Positions 8,308 through 19,200 are shown, numbered from the stretch's first letter. The stretch: 64,000 nucleotides of DNA from Streptomyces griseus subsp. griseus (GCF_003610995.1 NZ_CP032543.1:310001-374000); one strand, 5' to 3'. Notes: generated by a model not told the origin, from the sequence alone. Made by a program: numbers and translations.

Positions 8308-9297
8308 ATGCCCACCACAGAGCAGCTCGTGGAGACCGTGACCTCGCTGGTCGAGGACGCCGTCACCGCACCGTCCATGCACAACGCCCAGCCCTGGCGG
8401 TTCGTCCACCGCGCGGGCACCCGTTCGCTCGCCCTGTACGGAGACCCGTCGCGCTCACTGCCCGCCGGAGATCCGGACGGGCGCGGGCTGCACCTGGGAT
8501 GCGGCGCCGCCCTGTTCAACCTGCGGGTGTCCGCCGCCCAGCACGGGTGGGGCGCCGCCACCGAGCTGCTCCCCGACCCGCGCGACCCCTGGCACCTGGC
8601 CGATGTCGTGCTCCAGGGGCCCGACCCGGCGGAGCCGGACCCGGCGGAGCTGTACCCCGCCGTACGGCAGCGCCACACCAGCCGCTTCCCCTTCTCCGAC
8701 GAGCGGATTCCGGGGGAGATCGTCGACGGGCTCCGCGGCGCCGCCCTCCTGGAGGGGTGCCGGCTGATCGTGCCGGGGACCTGGCACTCGGAGGCGGTCC
8801 TGGACCTGGTGCGCGACGCCGAACTCTTCGAGTCGGCCGACGCAGCGCTGCGCGAGGAGATCGCCGCCTGGACCCGTACGGGCAAGGCCGGTGAGGGACC
8901 CGCCACCGAGGGCATCCCCTCCTACGCGCTCGGCCCGCGCCAGTACGGGGTGACCGCCCCCGCACGGGACTTCGACGCGCCGCGCGACCTGCCGGGCCGG
9001 GCCGTCGCCGCCTTCGAGGAGCGGCCGCAGATCGCCTTGCTGGGCACACTGGACGACTCCCCGGCCGACTGGCTGCGGGCGGGGCAGGCCATGGAACGCG
9101 TACTCCTGCAAGCCACTCTCGACGGGCTGTCGACCTCGCTGATGTCGCAGCCCCTGGAATGGCCCGAACTCCGCTCGCTGACCCGCGAGCCCGGCTCCCT
9201 GACCGGCTTCGTCCACATGGTGTTCCGGTTCGGGTACGGGCCCCGGGGTGTCGCCACCCCTCGCCGGCCGGTCGACGAGGTCCTGACCGTGGAGTGA
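8308..9297 (+). CDS. Nitroreductase-family protein, Acg-like
   Basis: 329 aa, ATG 8308 with SD GGAGAGGAA. The N-terminal APSMHNAQPWRF is the conserved FMN-binding start of the nitroreductase fold. RQRHTSRFPFSDERIP, GTLDDSPADWLRAGQAMERV and STSLMSQPLEWPELR match the two-lobed Acg/dormancy nitroreductase subfamily, which binds FMN in a half-occluded way and often lacks reductase activity. In mycobacteria and Streptomyces such genes belong to DosR/OsdR regulons. Here the gene is divergent from the USP gene, with a GGCC-rich palindrome between them. Function as FMN store or reductase is not decided by sequence. Confidence 0.8.
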   Translation: MPTTEQLVETVTSLVEDAVTAPSMHNAQPWRFVHRAGTRSLALYGDPSRSLPAGDPDGRGLHLGCGAALFNLRVSAAQHGWGAATELLPDPRDPWHLADVVLQGPDPAEPDPAELYPAVRQRHTSRFPFSDERIPGEIVDGLRGAALLEGCRLIVPGTWHSEAVLDLVRDAELFESADAALREEIAAWTRTGKAGEGPATEGIPSYALGPRQYGVTAPARDFDAPRDLPGRAVAAFEERPQIALLGTLDDSPADWLRAGQAMERVLLQATLDGLSTSLMSQPLEWPELRSLTREPGSLTGFVHMVFRFGYGPRGVATPRRPVDEVLTVE

Positions 9298-9313
9298 CGG
9301 CCGTGGCGGCACC

Positions 9314-9346
9314 CGGAGCCCGGGACCAGCCTGCTCCGGGGCTCCG
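9314..9346 (+). terminator. Terminator after nitroreductase gene
   Basis: CGGAGCCCGG pairs with CCGGGGCTCCG (one bulged base) around a 12-nt loop, 16 nt after the stop codon. Confidence 0.5.
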
Positions 9347-9498
9347 TCGGCTCCGTGCCGGCTCCGTTCAGCGGCGGGGGGCTCGGCTGCCGCCGCCGTC
9401 GCCCTTCCCCGCGTAACCCGGCGGAATGATCTGGACCGGGCAGCGCCCGTGGTGCGTACGTCGCCTTGAGCGGACCGCCCCCACCCGGCGCCGCCGGT

Positions 9499-10176
9499 TC
9501 AGCCGGCCTGGCCCGGGGCGCCGTCCACGACGATCCTGCGCCCGGTGAGGCGGCGGGGCGCGAGGATCATGACGCGGTCGCGTCCCTCACCGGCCCAGGG
9601 GCTGGAGTACGCCGTCTCCCGGAGCCGGAGCGCCTCGTCCTCGTCCGTCACCGTGCGGACGGTTCCCACCAGCAGCACGCTCCAGCCCTTGCTGAAGGCC
9701 TCGTCGATGTGGTCGGTCTCGAAGGCGATCTCCGTACCGTCCGCTCCAGCGAGCGGGGAGCGGTCCCCCGTGCTGAACCTGACCTCGCCGTCGGACACCT
9801 GGTAGTTCACCGGCAGCACGACGGGCCCGTCGCCGTCGTTCAGCGCCACCCGCCCCACGCCGTGGTCGCCGAGCAGGGCCCAGCACTCGGTGTCGTCGAG
9901 TTCGACCATCCGGGCCTCACGGGCCGCCCGGCCGAGCCCGCCCGGCAGGTCCACGGTCCCGCCGGTCAGCTCCTGGACCGTGGTCTCCAGGGCGTCGGCC
10001 AGCCGGAGCAGGAAGCCGATGCCGGGGGTGGCGGACTGCTCCTCGACGTACTGGATGTAGCCGGGTGCGGCGCCCGCCCGCAGGGCCACGTCCTGCCGGG
10101 ACAGATCCAGCTGGAGGCGGCGCGCCGCGACGCGTCGGCCGATGTCGCCTCTCGCCGCGGGCGGGGGTCGGTCCAT
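9499..10176 (-). CDS. XRE helix-turn-helix / pyridoxamine 5'-phosphate oxidase-like fusion protein
   Basis: 225 aa from ATG 10176 (AAGGACC upstream). Residues about 10-70 form an XRE-type HTH (IGRRVAARRLQLDLSRQDVA, then APGYIQYVEEQ). Residues about 90-220 form a split-barrel flavin-binding domain (ECWALLGDHGVGRVALNDGD, VLPVNYQV, FETDHIDEAFSKGWSVLLVG). Such fusions are common in actinomycete stress loci and in DosR/OsdR-type regulons, possibly as flavin- or F420-dependent redox-sensing regulators. The gene faces the nitroreductase (convergent). Its promoter lies next to the cchJ iron box, but the two transcription units point apart. Confidence 0.8.
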   Translation of the reverse strand: MDRPPPAARGDIGRRVAARRLQLDLSRQDVALRAGAAPGYIQYVEEQSATPGIGFLLRLADALETTVQELTGGTVDLPGGLGRAAREARMVELDDTECWALLGDHGVGRVALNDGDGPVVLPVNYQVSDGEVRFSTGDRSPLAGADGTEIAFETDHIDEAFSKGWSVLLVGTVRTVTDEDEALRLRETAYSSPWAGEGRDRVMILAPRRLTGRRIVVDGAPGQAG

Positions 10177-10324
10177 CGTGAGGTCCTTCTGCTCGTCGGG
10201 GCGGGGCTCTGCACCGTCCACGCTAGCGAGGGCCCGTACGGCTCGCAGTGCGGAGCCGGGGACGTACACCTCCTCGGCCACGGGGAGTTCGCGATGCGGA
10301 GTACCTCTGGAAGGGTGAAGATCG

Positions 10325-10343
10325 CCGGGTTAGGCTCGCCTTA
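10325..10343 (+). promoter_or_regulatory. Iron box upstream of cchJ
   Basis: CCGGGTTAGGCTCGCCTTA resembles the actinomycete iron-box consensus TTAGGTTAGGCTCACCTAA bound by DmdR/IdeR with Fe(II). It lies 39 nt before the leader ORF and 86 nt before cchJ. Confidence 0.75.
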
Positions 10344-10381
10344 CCCAGGGCGAGCCCCTCCCCTCCCACCAGGAGATGTCC

Positions 10382-10432
10382 ATGCGCCTGCTCATCCGGC
10401 ACCCGGCACCCGATCTCCGGGGCCGGCCATGA
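10382..10432 (+). CDS. 16-codon leader ORF coupled to cchJ
   Basis: ATG 10382 has a strong SD (AGGAG at 10371-10375, 6-nt spacer) and encodes MRLLIRHPAPDLRGRP. Its TGA overlaps the cchJ ATG (ATGA). cchJ itself has no SD of its own, so ribosomes loading on this mini-ORF probably re-initiate at cchJ. I know of no function for the peptide. Confidence 0.6.
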   Translation: MRLLIRHPAPDLRGRP

Positions 10433-11538
10433 CCGGCCCCGGACCCGGCCGCCCGGCCGACGCGGAGAGTCCTTTCGCCTCGTTCGGCCTTCCCGGCAAG
10501 CCCGGCACCGACGCGTTCTGGGCCACGGCCCGCGCGCCGCTGTCGGTCCCCGCCGACGACGGCTGGCTGACGCTGTTCCTGTGGCGGGGTTCTCCGGCCG
10601 CCCTCGACTTCGAGAGCTGGTCGGGGCCTGTCTCCCTGCGGCGGTGGGCGGAGACGGACTGCTGGTACGCCGAGGTGGCCATGCCCGCGCGGCTCCGGGT
10701 GACCTACCGGTTCCTCGTGGCCGGCGAGGCCTGCGCCGACCCGCTCAACCCGGTCGGGGCGGGCGGCGACCGCTCCATCGCCGCGACGCCGGACGCACCG
10801 CCCCAGCCGCACTGGCCGGCCGTCGGCCCCGACGACATCCTGCCCCTCCCGGACACCCGGCTGCGCTGGCGCAGCGAGCGGCTCGGCGGGCGGCGGACCG
10901 TGGGGGTCCACCCGGTCGCGGGCGGCGGGCCGGTGGTCCTGCTCCTCGACGGGGACGACTGGCTCCACCTCCACCCGGCGATGGACGCCTTCGCCTCCGC
11001 CGTGGCCGCCGGCGAGTTGGAACCCGTCACCCTGGTCTTCCTCCCGGCCAAGGACCGGTCCACCGAGTTCGGGTGCGGACCCGGGCTGTGGGAGGCGGTG
11101 CGGGACGAGCTGCTGCCGCTGGTGGCCGGGGCGGGCGTACGGGCCGATCCGGACCGGCTGGTGGTGGCCGGGCAGAGCCTGGGCGGGCTGAGCGCGCTGT
11201 ACGCGGCGCTGGAGTTCCCGGAGCTGGTCTCCCGTGTCGCCTGTCAGTCGGGGTCGTTCTGGTGGACGCCGGGCGCCGAGGGATCGGCGGACCCGCTGGG
11301 CGGGCCGGTCGGCGGAACCATCGCCGAACTCCTGCGCGGGGCGCACGACTTGTCGCGGTTGCGGTGCGCCTTCGACCTGGGCGAGCACGAGAGGCGGATG
11401 CTGCCGCACTGCGAGCTGGTCGAGTCCCTCACCGAGCGGGCCGGGGCGACCGTACGGGTCTCGCGGTCCGCGTCGGACCATGACCGGGCGGGCTGGCGGC
11501 AGGCTCTGCTGAGGGATGTCGCCTGGGCGCTGGGCTGA
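10429..11538 (+). CDS. cchJ: Ferri-siderophore esterase/hydrolase CchJ
   Basis: 369 aa, Fes/IroE-like alpha/beta hydrolase. An N-terminal immunoglobulin-like domain (about 1-125, with FLWRGSP, VTYRFLVAGEACADPLNPVG) precedes the hydrolase domain (about 150-369). The nucleophile elbow is VVAGQSLGGLSAL with Ser about 255, and the catalytic His is probably in SASDHDRAGW near the C terminus. In coelichelin clusters the enzyme is thought to hydrolyse the peptide or ferri-siderophore, either to release product (the NRPS has no thioesterase) or to free iron in the cytoplasm. It converges on cchI. An iron box and a coupled leader ORF precede it. Confidence 0.85.
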   Translation: MTGPGPGRPADAESPFASFGLPGKPGTDAFWATARAPLSVPADDGWLTLFLWRGSPAALDFESWSGPVSLRRWAETDCWYAEVAMPARLRVTYRFLVAGEACADPLNPVGAGGDRSIAATPDAPPQPHWPAVGPDDILPLPDTRLRWRSERLGGRRTVGVHPVAGGGPVVLLLDGDDWLHLHPAMDAFASAVAAGELEPVTLVFLPAKDRSTEFGCGPGLWEAVRDELLPLVAGAGVRADPDRLVVAGQSLGGLSALYAALEFPELVSRVACQSGSFWWTPGAEGSADPLGGPVGGTIAELLRGAHDLSRLRCAFDLGEHERRMLPHCELVESLTERAGATVRVSRSASDHDRAGWRQALLRDVAWALG

Positions 11539-11539
11539 G

Positions 11540-11572
11540 CACCGGCGGGGGCGGCGACCGCCCCCGCCGGTG
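11540..11572. terminator. Bidirectional terminator between cchJ and cchI
   Basis: CACCGGCGGGGGCG (11540-11553) and CGCCCCCGCCGGTG (11559-11572) form a perfect 14-bp stem with a 5-nt loop, filling the 37-bp gap between the two convergent stop codons. Confidence 0.75.
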
Positions 11573-11575
11573 GCA

Positions 11576-13276
11576 TCACCGGGCCACGGCCAGGCAGTAC
11601 GCCTCGTCGCCCGCGAGCAGGTTGCGGTGGGTGTCCTCGGCGGTGATGACCCCCTCGTCCAGGACGAGCACCCGGTCGGCCGCGTCCAGGAGCGCCGGGC
11701 TGCTGGTGATGACGAGCGTGGTGCGCCCCCGCCGCAGCTTCGCGATGTTGCGGGCGATGAGCTGCTCGGTGACCGCGTCGACGGCGGTCGTCGGATTGTG
11801 CAGCACCAGTATGTCGGTGTCGGCGGCCAACGCCCGTGCCAGCGAAAGCCGTTGGCGCTGCCCTCCGGAGAGGTTGGCCCCCCGGTCGCGGACCGCGTAG
11901 TCGAGGCCGTCGCGGTGGAGGGCGACGACATCGGTCAGCATGGACGCCTCGACGGCCTCGGGGAGCGTACGGCTGGTGCCCGACGGGTCGATGTTCGTCC
12001 GCAGGGTGCCGCCGAAGATCTCCGCGTCGTACGGGTTCACCAGCAGGTGCTCCCGGACCGCCTCGACCGACAGGTCCGCCAGCTCCTGCCCGCCGAGCCG
12101 GACCGCTCCCTCGTACGCGGGCGGCGCGACGTTCACGGCGAGCACCGCGACGAGGTCGGCCGCCGCACGCGGCTGGTAGGGGGCGATCGCCACGAACTCC
12201 CCTTCCGCGACCTGGAACTTCACCCCTTGCAGGGTGCCGTGCCGGACTCCGTCGATCTCCAGATCACCGCCCGGGGAAGGGCGTTCGGGGCCCGGTGTCG
12301 CCACCGGCGGGGCGGAGAGCACCAGCGCCATGCGCTCGGCGGAGGCCCGGGCGATCATCACGTACTTGGGCATCTCCGAGAACAGCTTCAGCGGCTCCAT
12401 GATGAACTGCGCGAGGCCCACGGCCATCACCAGTTCACCGATGGAGATCTGGCCGCCGAACGCCAGCCAGCCCGCCGTCAGCGAGACGGCGGCGGCGAGG
12501 ACGGCGTTCAGGGCCAGCGCGGTGCCCGCGTAGACGCCGTTCACCTTGGCGACGGTGATTGCCTGGCGTCTGGCGTCGGTGCTGACCTTGCGGTAGGAGC
12601 CGAACGCGGCGTGGTTGCCGCCGAAGCCGTGCAGCGGGCGCAGGCCGATGATGAGGTCGGCGACCTTGGCCCCGGCCCGCGCCACCTTGGCCTGTTGCTC
12701 CTGGGTGCTGGAGCCGATCCGCCGGGACATCACCGCGAGGATCGACAGGATGCCGACGGTCCCCACGATCACCAGCAGGCCGAGCCGTATGTCGGCCAGG
12801 CTCAGCGCGACCGCGGCGACGACCACCGCGACCAGGGAGCTGACCAGCAGCGGCACCACCTCGATGATGTCGGCGGTCTGGTCGGCGTCCTCGGTGGCGA
12901 TGGTGAGGATCTCACCCGACTTCAGGCCGTCCAGATCCCGGGCCACCGGCTGGAGCCCGCAGGCGGCCACCTGGACGCGCCAGCGGTGCGCCTCGGTCGT
13001 GTTGGCCTTCTGGAGCACCCGCATGCCGAACCGCCACGACAGCGAGACCGTCGTGATGATCACGGCGAGCGAGCCGATCGACACCCCGAGCGAGCCGAGG
13101 CTGCGGTCCTGCATCGTGTGTTCGACGATCAGCCCGAGCGCGATCGGGAACGCCGTCTCCGCCGCCTGGTACAGGCCCATGAGGACGGTGCCCGCGATCA
13201 TGGCGCCGATGTTGCGGCGCAGCGCGGTGCGCAGGATGGCGGCGCCCGGGCGGGGCCGCTGCGTGTCAGTTTTCAT
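11576..13276 (-). CDS. cchI: ABC exporter half-transporter CchI with degenerate ATP site
   Basis: 566 aa from ATG 13276. TMD of six helices (about 15-310), then NBD. The NBD keeps the signature LSGGQRQRLSLARALA (about 470), but the Walker A position reads APYQPRAAADL with no GxxGK(S/T), the Walker B region reads LVLHNPTTAVD (catalytic DE replaced by HN), and the H-loop His is Ser (LVITSSPALL). It therefore cannot form an ATP site alone, but can lend its intact signature to a partner. CchG is the complementary half. Role: export of coelichelin across the membrane as a CchG-CchI heterodimer. The start lies 9 nt after the cchH stop, inside a duplicated 15-bp sequence. Confidence 0.85.
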   Translation of the reverse strand: MKTDTQRPRPGAAILRTALRRNIGAMIAGTVLMGLYQAAETAFPIALGLIVEHTMQDRSLGSLGVSIGSLAVIITTVSLSWRFGMRVLQKANTTEAHRWRVQVAACGLQPVARDLDGLKSGEILTIATEDADQTADIIEVVPLLVSSLVAVVVAAVALSLADIRLGLLVIVGTVGILSILAVMSRRIGSSTQEQQAKVARAGAKVADLIIGLRPLHGFGGNHAAFGSYRKVSTDARRQAITVAKVNGVYAGTALALNAVLAAAVSLTAGWLAFGGQISIGELVMAVGLAQFIMEPLKLFSEMPKYVMIARASAERMALVLSAPPVATPGPERPSPGGDLEIDGVRHGTLQGVKFQVAEGEFVAIAPYQPRAAADLVAVLAVNVAPPAYEGAVRLGGQELADLSVEAVREHLLVNPYDAEIFGGTLRTNIDPSGTSRTLPEAVEASMLTDVVALHRDGLDYAVRDRGANLSGGQRQRLSLARALAADTDILVLHNPTTAVDAVTEQLIARNIAKLRRGRTTLVITSSPALLDAADRVLVLDEGVITAEDTHRNLLAGDEAYCLAVAR

Positions 13277-13296
13277 CAAGGGGTGTCAGTTCTCAT
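13263..13296. repeat. 15-bp direct repeat at the cchH/cchI junction
   Basis: GTGTCAGTTTTCATC (13263-13277) and GTGTCAGTTCTCATC (13282-13296) repeat with a 19-bp period and one mismatch. One copy holds the cchI start, the other the cchH stop. Confidence 0.8.
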
Positions 13297-16200
13297 CGAG
13301 GTGGCGGGCGATCGCTTCCGGGGTGCGCAGGGTGAACAGATCACGGATGGTGACCACTGGACCGTACTCGCGGCGGAGCAGCCCGATCAGCCGCACCGCC
13401 AGCATGGAGTGTCCTCCGAGGGACACGAAGTCGCTCACCGCGCTCACCTCGTCGTCCTCCAGGTCCAGTGCCTCGGCGAAGAACTCGCAGACCACGGTCT
13501 CGGTCTCGGTCTCCGGTCCGCGCTCGCCCGCCGTGGTCAGCGCGCCGAGCGGTCGCGCCTCGGGCAGCGCCTTGGTGTCAGCCTTCCCGTTCACGGTCAG
13601 CGGGATGCTGTCGACCCGGGCGAAGTGGGTCGGGCGCAGGAAGTCCGGCAGCCCGGAGCTGACTTCGGCGGCGACCTGGGCCAGCTCCGCCCCCTCCACG
13701 ACGAGATAGGCGGCCAGCCGGTAGGCGCCGTCGACCTGCGGGTCGGGCTGGGCGACGGCGGCGACGAACCGCACCGCCGGATGGGCCGCGAACACGGCCT
13801 CCACCTCCCCCAGTTCGACCCGGTGGCCGCGGATCTTGACCTGCTGGTCGGTACGGCCCAGGTAGACGATGTTCCCGTCCGGCCGGCGGATCACCAGGTC
13901 CCCGGTGCGGTACATGCGCTCACCGGGGGCGCCGAACGGGCAGGCGACGAAGCGGTGCGCGGTCTGGGCGCTCCGGCCCAGGTAGCCGCGGGCGATGCCG
14001 ACGCCCGCCACGTACAGCTCGCCCGGGGCCCCGTCGGGCAGCGGTCGCAGCCAGGGGTCGAGGACGTACACCTCGGTGTTGTCGATGGCCACGCCCACCA
14101 CCGGGTCCTGGCATTCGAAGGTGCCGACGCCCAGGGTGTTGATGGTGTACTCGGTGGGCCCGTACAGGTTGTAGCCGACCGTTCCCTCGGTCTCGGAGAG
14201 CCGCTGCCAGAGCGTCGGGGTGACGGCCTCGCCGCCCAGCAGCACGAGCGGGGGCCGCTGTCGCGGGTCGTCCAGCAGCCCTTCGGCGATCAGCTGCTGG
14301 GCGTAGGTCGGGGTCACGTTGATGACGTCGATCGCGTGCTCGGCGCAGTAGGCGACGAGCCGGGGTGCGTCCCGGCGCAACTCCTCGTCGCAGATGTGGA
14401 CTTCATGTCCGTCGGCGAGCCAGAGCAGCTCCTCCCAGGACATGTCGAAGGCGAACGACACGGTGTGCGCGATCCGGAAGGTCCGGTGGCCGTGCTCGGC
14501 GAGGACCGGTTCGAAGATCCGGCGCTGATGGTTGATCAGCATGTTGGTGAGACCCGCGTATTCGGTGACCACACCCTTGGGCTTGCCGGTCGATCCGGAG
14601 GTGTAGATCGTGTACGCGGGACGCCTCAGCCGGTCCGGGTCGTCGGGGGCGAACGTGACGTACGGCTCGGCCTCCGGCAGCGGGCGGTCCAGCTCGATCA
14701 GCTCGCCGCTCAGCCGGGGCGAGACGCTGCTCACGGTGAGGATCACCTCGGGCCGCGCGTCCTCGACGATGGTCGCGATCCGCTCGTCGGGGTGGTCGAG
14801 CTCCAGCGGTACGTAGGCGCCACCGACCCGCAGTACGGCGAAGAGGGCCGCGATCCAGTCGAGGGAGCGCGGGATCGCGAGGCCCACGGTCGTCTCCGGG
14901 CCGATCCCCCGCCGGGCGAGCACCCCCGCCACGGCCCGGCTGCGGTCGCGGAGTTGGGCGAACGTCATCGTCGCGCCGTCGGCGACGAGCGCGATCCGAT
15001 CCGGGTGGCGGTCGGCCGCGAGGTCGAAGCGGTCGACGACGGTGTCCGTACCGATGTCCGTACGTGCGGCGGGCTCAGGGTCCGGCCCCAGGCCGCGCAG
15101 CGCACCCATCAGGCCCGTCGACCGGGCCACGTCCTCCAGCACCCGCAGGTAGTCGTCCAGCAGCCGTCGGGCGGCCTCGGCGTCGCCGTGCCGGTGTTCC
15201 AGCTTGACCGTGAGGCGGTCGCCGGGGGTGACGACCCAGGTGTACGGGTAGTGCGTGGAGTCGTCCGCCCGGACCGAGGTGATGCCGTGGCGGGCGTTCA
15301 TCGCGGCGAAGGCGTCCAGGTCCAGGAAGTTCTGGAGCACGAAGAGGTTGTCGAACAGGGTGTCGTGGCCGCTGGCCCGCTGGATCTCGCCGAGCCCCAG
15401 GTGCTCGTGGTCCATCGCCGCCACCCGCGCCGCCTGTACGGCCGACAGATACGCGCCGACCGTCTCCTCGGGCCGGGCCCGGGTCCACATGGGCACGGTG
15501 TTCAGCAGTACGCCGACGATGTCTCCGTGCCCTGCGCCCTCCCGGCCCGAGACGGTCACGCCGAACACGGCGTCGGCACGGCCGGTACGGGCGCCCAGCA
15601 GCAGCCCGAACGCCCCGGTCAGCACCGAGTTCAGGGTGACGCCGTGGACCCGGGCGGCCTCCCTCAGCAGCTCCGTCAGCTCGGCGGAGAGCGTGTGCAC
15701 CAGCGGCTGCGGCAGCTCCTCGATGAGGTCCGGGGCCGGACCGGCGAGCAGCGTAGGACCGGAGAGGCCGGTCAGATGGTCCGCCCAGAAGCGCTCCGCC
15801 ACGGCCGGGTCCTTGGCGGCCAGCTCCCGGGCGTACTCCTCGAAGCCCGGCACGGCCGGGGTGGCGTCCCACGGCTCGCCCGCGACGACGGCCTCGTACG
15901 CGTCGAAGAGGTCGCGCAGCAGGATCTCGCGGGACCAGCCGTCCCAGAGCAGCAGGTGGTAGCTGAGCAGCAGCCCGTCACGGCCGTCGGGCAGCCGCAC
16001 CACGGTCAGCCGGATCAGCGGCGGCTCCCCCGGGTCGAAGCCGCTCTCACGGTCCCGGATGCGCAGGGCCTCGGCCTCGGCGTCCGTGGTCAGTTCGACC
16101 GTGCGGACGTCGACCCGGCGGCCCGCCTTGAGAAGCTGGACCGGGTTGCCGTCGTCGTCGGTGGTGAAGCCCGCACCGACGACCGGGTGGCGGGCGATGA

Positions 16201-19200
16201 CGTACGCCATCGCTTCGGCCAAGGCGCCGGTGTCCAGCCGCCGGTCGAAGGTGAACCAGCTCTGCGCGACGTAGTGTCCGGCCGCGCCCGCCATCTGGGC
16301 CTGGAAGAAGAGGCCGCGCTGGAGGGGGGTGACCGGGGCGGTGCGCTCGGCGGTGGCGGCGGCGCTCCCGATCTGCGTGAGGGCGGTGAGCCAGTGGTCG
16401 GTGAGCTCCTCGGGTATCCCCGCGGCGAGGGTGAGAGCGGCGTGCAGGCTGCCGGTGGCGTCGTCGGTCCAGGCGTTGACCTCGACGGCGTACGGGCTCT
16501 CGCCCTCGCCGTCACCGGTGACCCTCAAGGCCTCCGACTCACCACCCCTGCCGAGGTAGTTGAAGAGGACCTGGGGGCGAGCGGTGAGGAGGGGGGCCGT
16601 CTGCGGGTTGAGGTACCTGAGCCGGCCGTAGGCGACGTGGCCTTCCTCATCGGGCTGGCGCTCGGCGATCTCGCGGGCCGCGGCGACGGGGTCGGTGTGC
16701 GGGGTGAGCCGTACGGGGGCGATGGAGGTGAACCAGCCGACGGTACGGGTGTAGTCGTGGTGCTCCGCCGCCGGGACCCGGCCGTGGCGCTCCAGGTCGA
16801 TCGCCAGGTCGGTGGGGGTGGGCTGGATGTGGGTCAGCGCGGTGCGCAGGGCGCCGCAGAGCAGCTCGGTGAGGCCGACGCCGAGGGCCGCGGGGGCAGT
16901 GCGGGTCACGAGGTCGCTGACGTCGGGCGGGAGTACGGCGGTGGTCTCGCGCAGTTCGCCGGGTGCGGGCACCAAGGGCGGGGCCTGGAGGGTGGTGAGC
17001 CAGTGGCCGAGCCCTTCGGCCGACTCCGCCGACCGTACGGCGAGGGCTTCGGCGTACGCGGCGTACGACGTGGTCGGCGGCTCCAGGGCGGCGCCGGTCA
17101 GGGCGGTGGTGAGGTCGTCCAGGAGGATCAGCCAGGACACCGCGTCGACGGCGAGGTGGTGGACCGTGACGACCAGGGTGCGGCTCGCCGCCAGCCAGGA
17201 GAACGCGATGACGTCTCCGGCCTCCGGGTCCAGCCGTCCGGCGGCCGCGTTGGCGGCGGCCGTCGCGTCGGTGGTGTCCGGGGTGGCGAGGGTGGCCTCC
17301 CGGGCGGGTTCGGTGCGCAGGGTCCATACGCCGTGCTCGGTCCCCAGCCGCAGCCGGAGGGCCGGGTGGGCGGCCACGACGGCGTTCGCGGCGCGCCGGA
17401 TGTCGGCGAGACCGGTGCCGTCGGCGACCTCCAGGGCCCTGGCCTGGGCGAACCGGGCGAGCGAGCCGCCCAGCTCCCGTCGGCGCAGGATGATCGGGGT
17501 GAGCGGCAGCGGGCCGTCCTCGCGGCGGGTGACGGGCGTCGGCGCGGTCTGCGGGGCGCGGGTGGCCAGGTGGTCGGCGAGGGCGCGCGGGGTCTTGCGG
17601 AGGAACACGTCCCGGGGCGCTATCGGCAGACCCAGCGCGCGGGCCCGGTTGACCACGGTGATGGCGATGATGCTGTCGCCCCCGGCACCGAAGAAGTCGG
17701 TGTCGGCGTCCACGGAGGTGCCGGTCAGCGTCCCGGCGAAGATGTCGACCAGTGCGGTGAGGGCGTCGGAGCCGCCCGTGGCCCGCTCCTGCTGGGGGCC
17801 GTCCTGGTGCGCGGCCCGCTCGGTCAGCGCCTTGCGGTCCAGCTTTCCGTTGACCGTCAGCGGCAGCGCGTCGACCGGCAGCACCCGGCCGGGCACCATG
17901 TGGACGGGCAGCTTGGCGGAGAGCAGGGTGGTGAGATCGGCGGGCGCGGCGCCCACGATGTGTGCGACGAGGTGGTCGCCGCTGTCGGCCACGGTGACGG
18001 CCACGTCGACGACGCCGTTCACCTCCCTCATGGCGTTCTCCACTTCGCCGAGTTCGACCCGGAACCCCTTCAGCTGCACCTGGTCGTCGGCGCGGCCCGC
18101 GAACTCCAGCTCCCCGTCGAGGGTCCGGCGGGCGAGGTCGCCCGTGTGGTACATCCGGGAGCCGTCGCCCGCGAACGGGTTCGCCACGAAGCGGCTCGCG
18201 GTGAGCGCCGGGCGGCCCAGATAGCCGAGGGACACCTGATCGCCCGCGACGTAGATGGCACCCACCCGGCCCGGCGGCACCGGCCGGAGCCGGTCGTCCA
18301 GCAGATACGTGGTCAGCCCCGGGATGGGTCCGCCGATCGGGCTGACGTCTGTGCCGCCGGTGAAGTCCTCGTCGGTCAGGACCCGGTGGGTGACATGGAC
18401 GGTGGTCTCGGTGATGCCGTACATGTTGACCAGCTCGGGCGCACCGGTGCCGTGCCGCTCCACCCAGCCGCGCAGCCGCCCGAGGTCCAGCGCCTCGCCG
18501 CCGAAGATGACGCGGCGCAGGGCGGTGACCGGTCGGTCGGCGTGCAGGTCGGCCTCGACGAACTGGTGGAAGGCGGAGGGGGTCTGGTTGAGCACGGTCA
18601 CTCCGCGCTCCCTGACCAGCCGGTGGAAGTCGACGGGCGAGCGGGTCAACGCGTATTCGGGGACGAGCAGTTCGCCACCGTGCGCGAGGGCGCCCCACAG
18701 CTCCCAGACGGCGAAGTCGAAGGAGAAGGAGTGGAACTGGACCCAGACGTCGTCCGGCCCGAAGTCCATGTCCGGTCGGGTGTTGGCGAGGAGCGTGGCC
18801 ACCGCGGAGTGCGGGACGACGACGCCCTTGGGCCGGCCGGTGGAGCCGGAGGTGTAGATGACGTACGCGGCGTCCTGCGGGCTCACCTCGGGCGCGGCGG
18901 TGCCGGCCGACGGCTGTTCATCCCCCTGGACGAGTACGCGGGCCTCCACTCCGGCGCTCTCCAGCAGCCGGGTGAAGCGGTCGCGCTGGTCCCGGTCCAC
19001 GAGGACGACCTGCGGGGCGGAGTCGGCGAGGATGTACTCCAGCCGCTCGTCCGGGTACGCCAGGTCCAGCGGCACGTACGCGCCTCCGGCGGTGACGACG
19101 GCGATCAGGGCGACGACCTGCTCCAGGGAGCGCGGGACGGCGACGGCGACCCGCTGCCCGGGGCGGACTCCGGCCGCGCCCAGGACGGACGTCAACGCGT

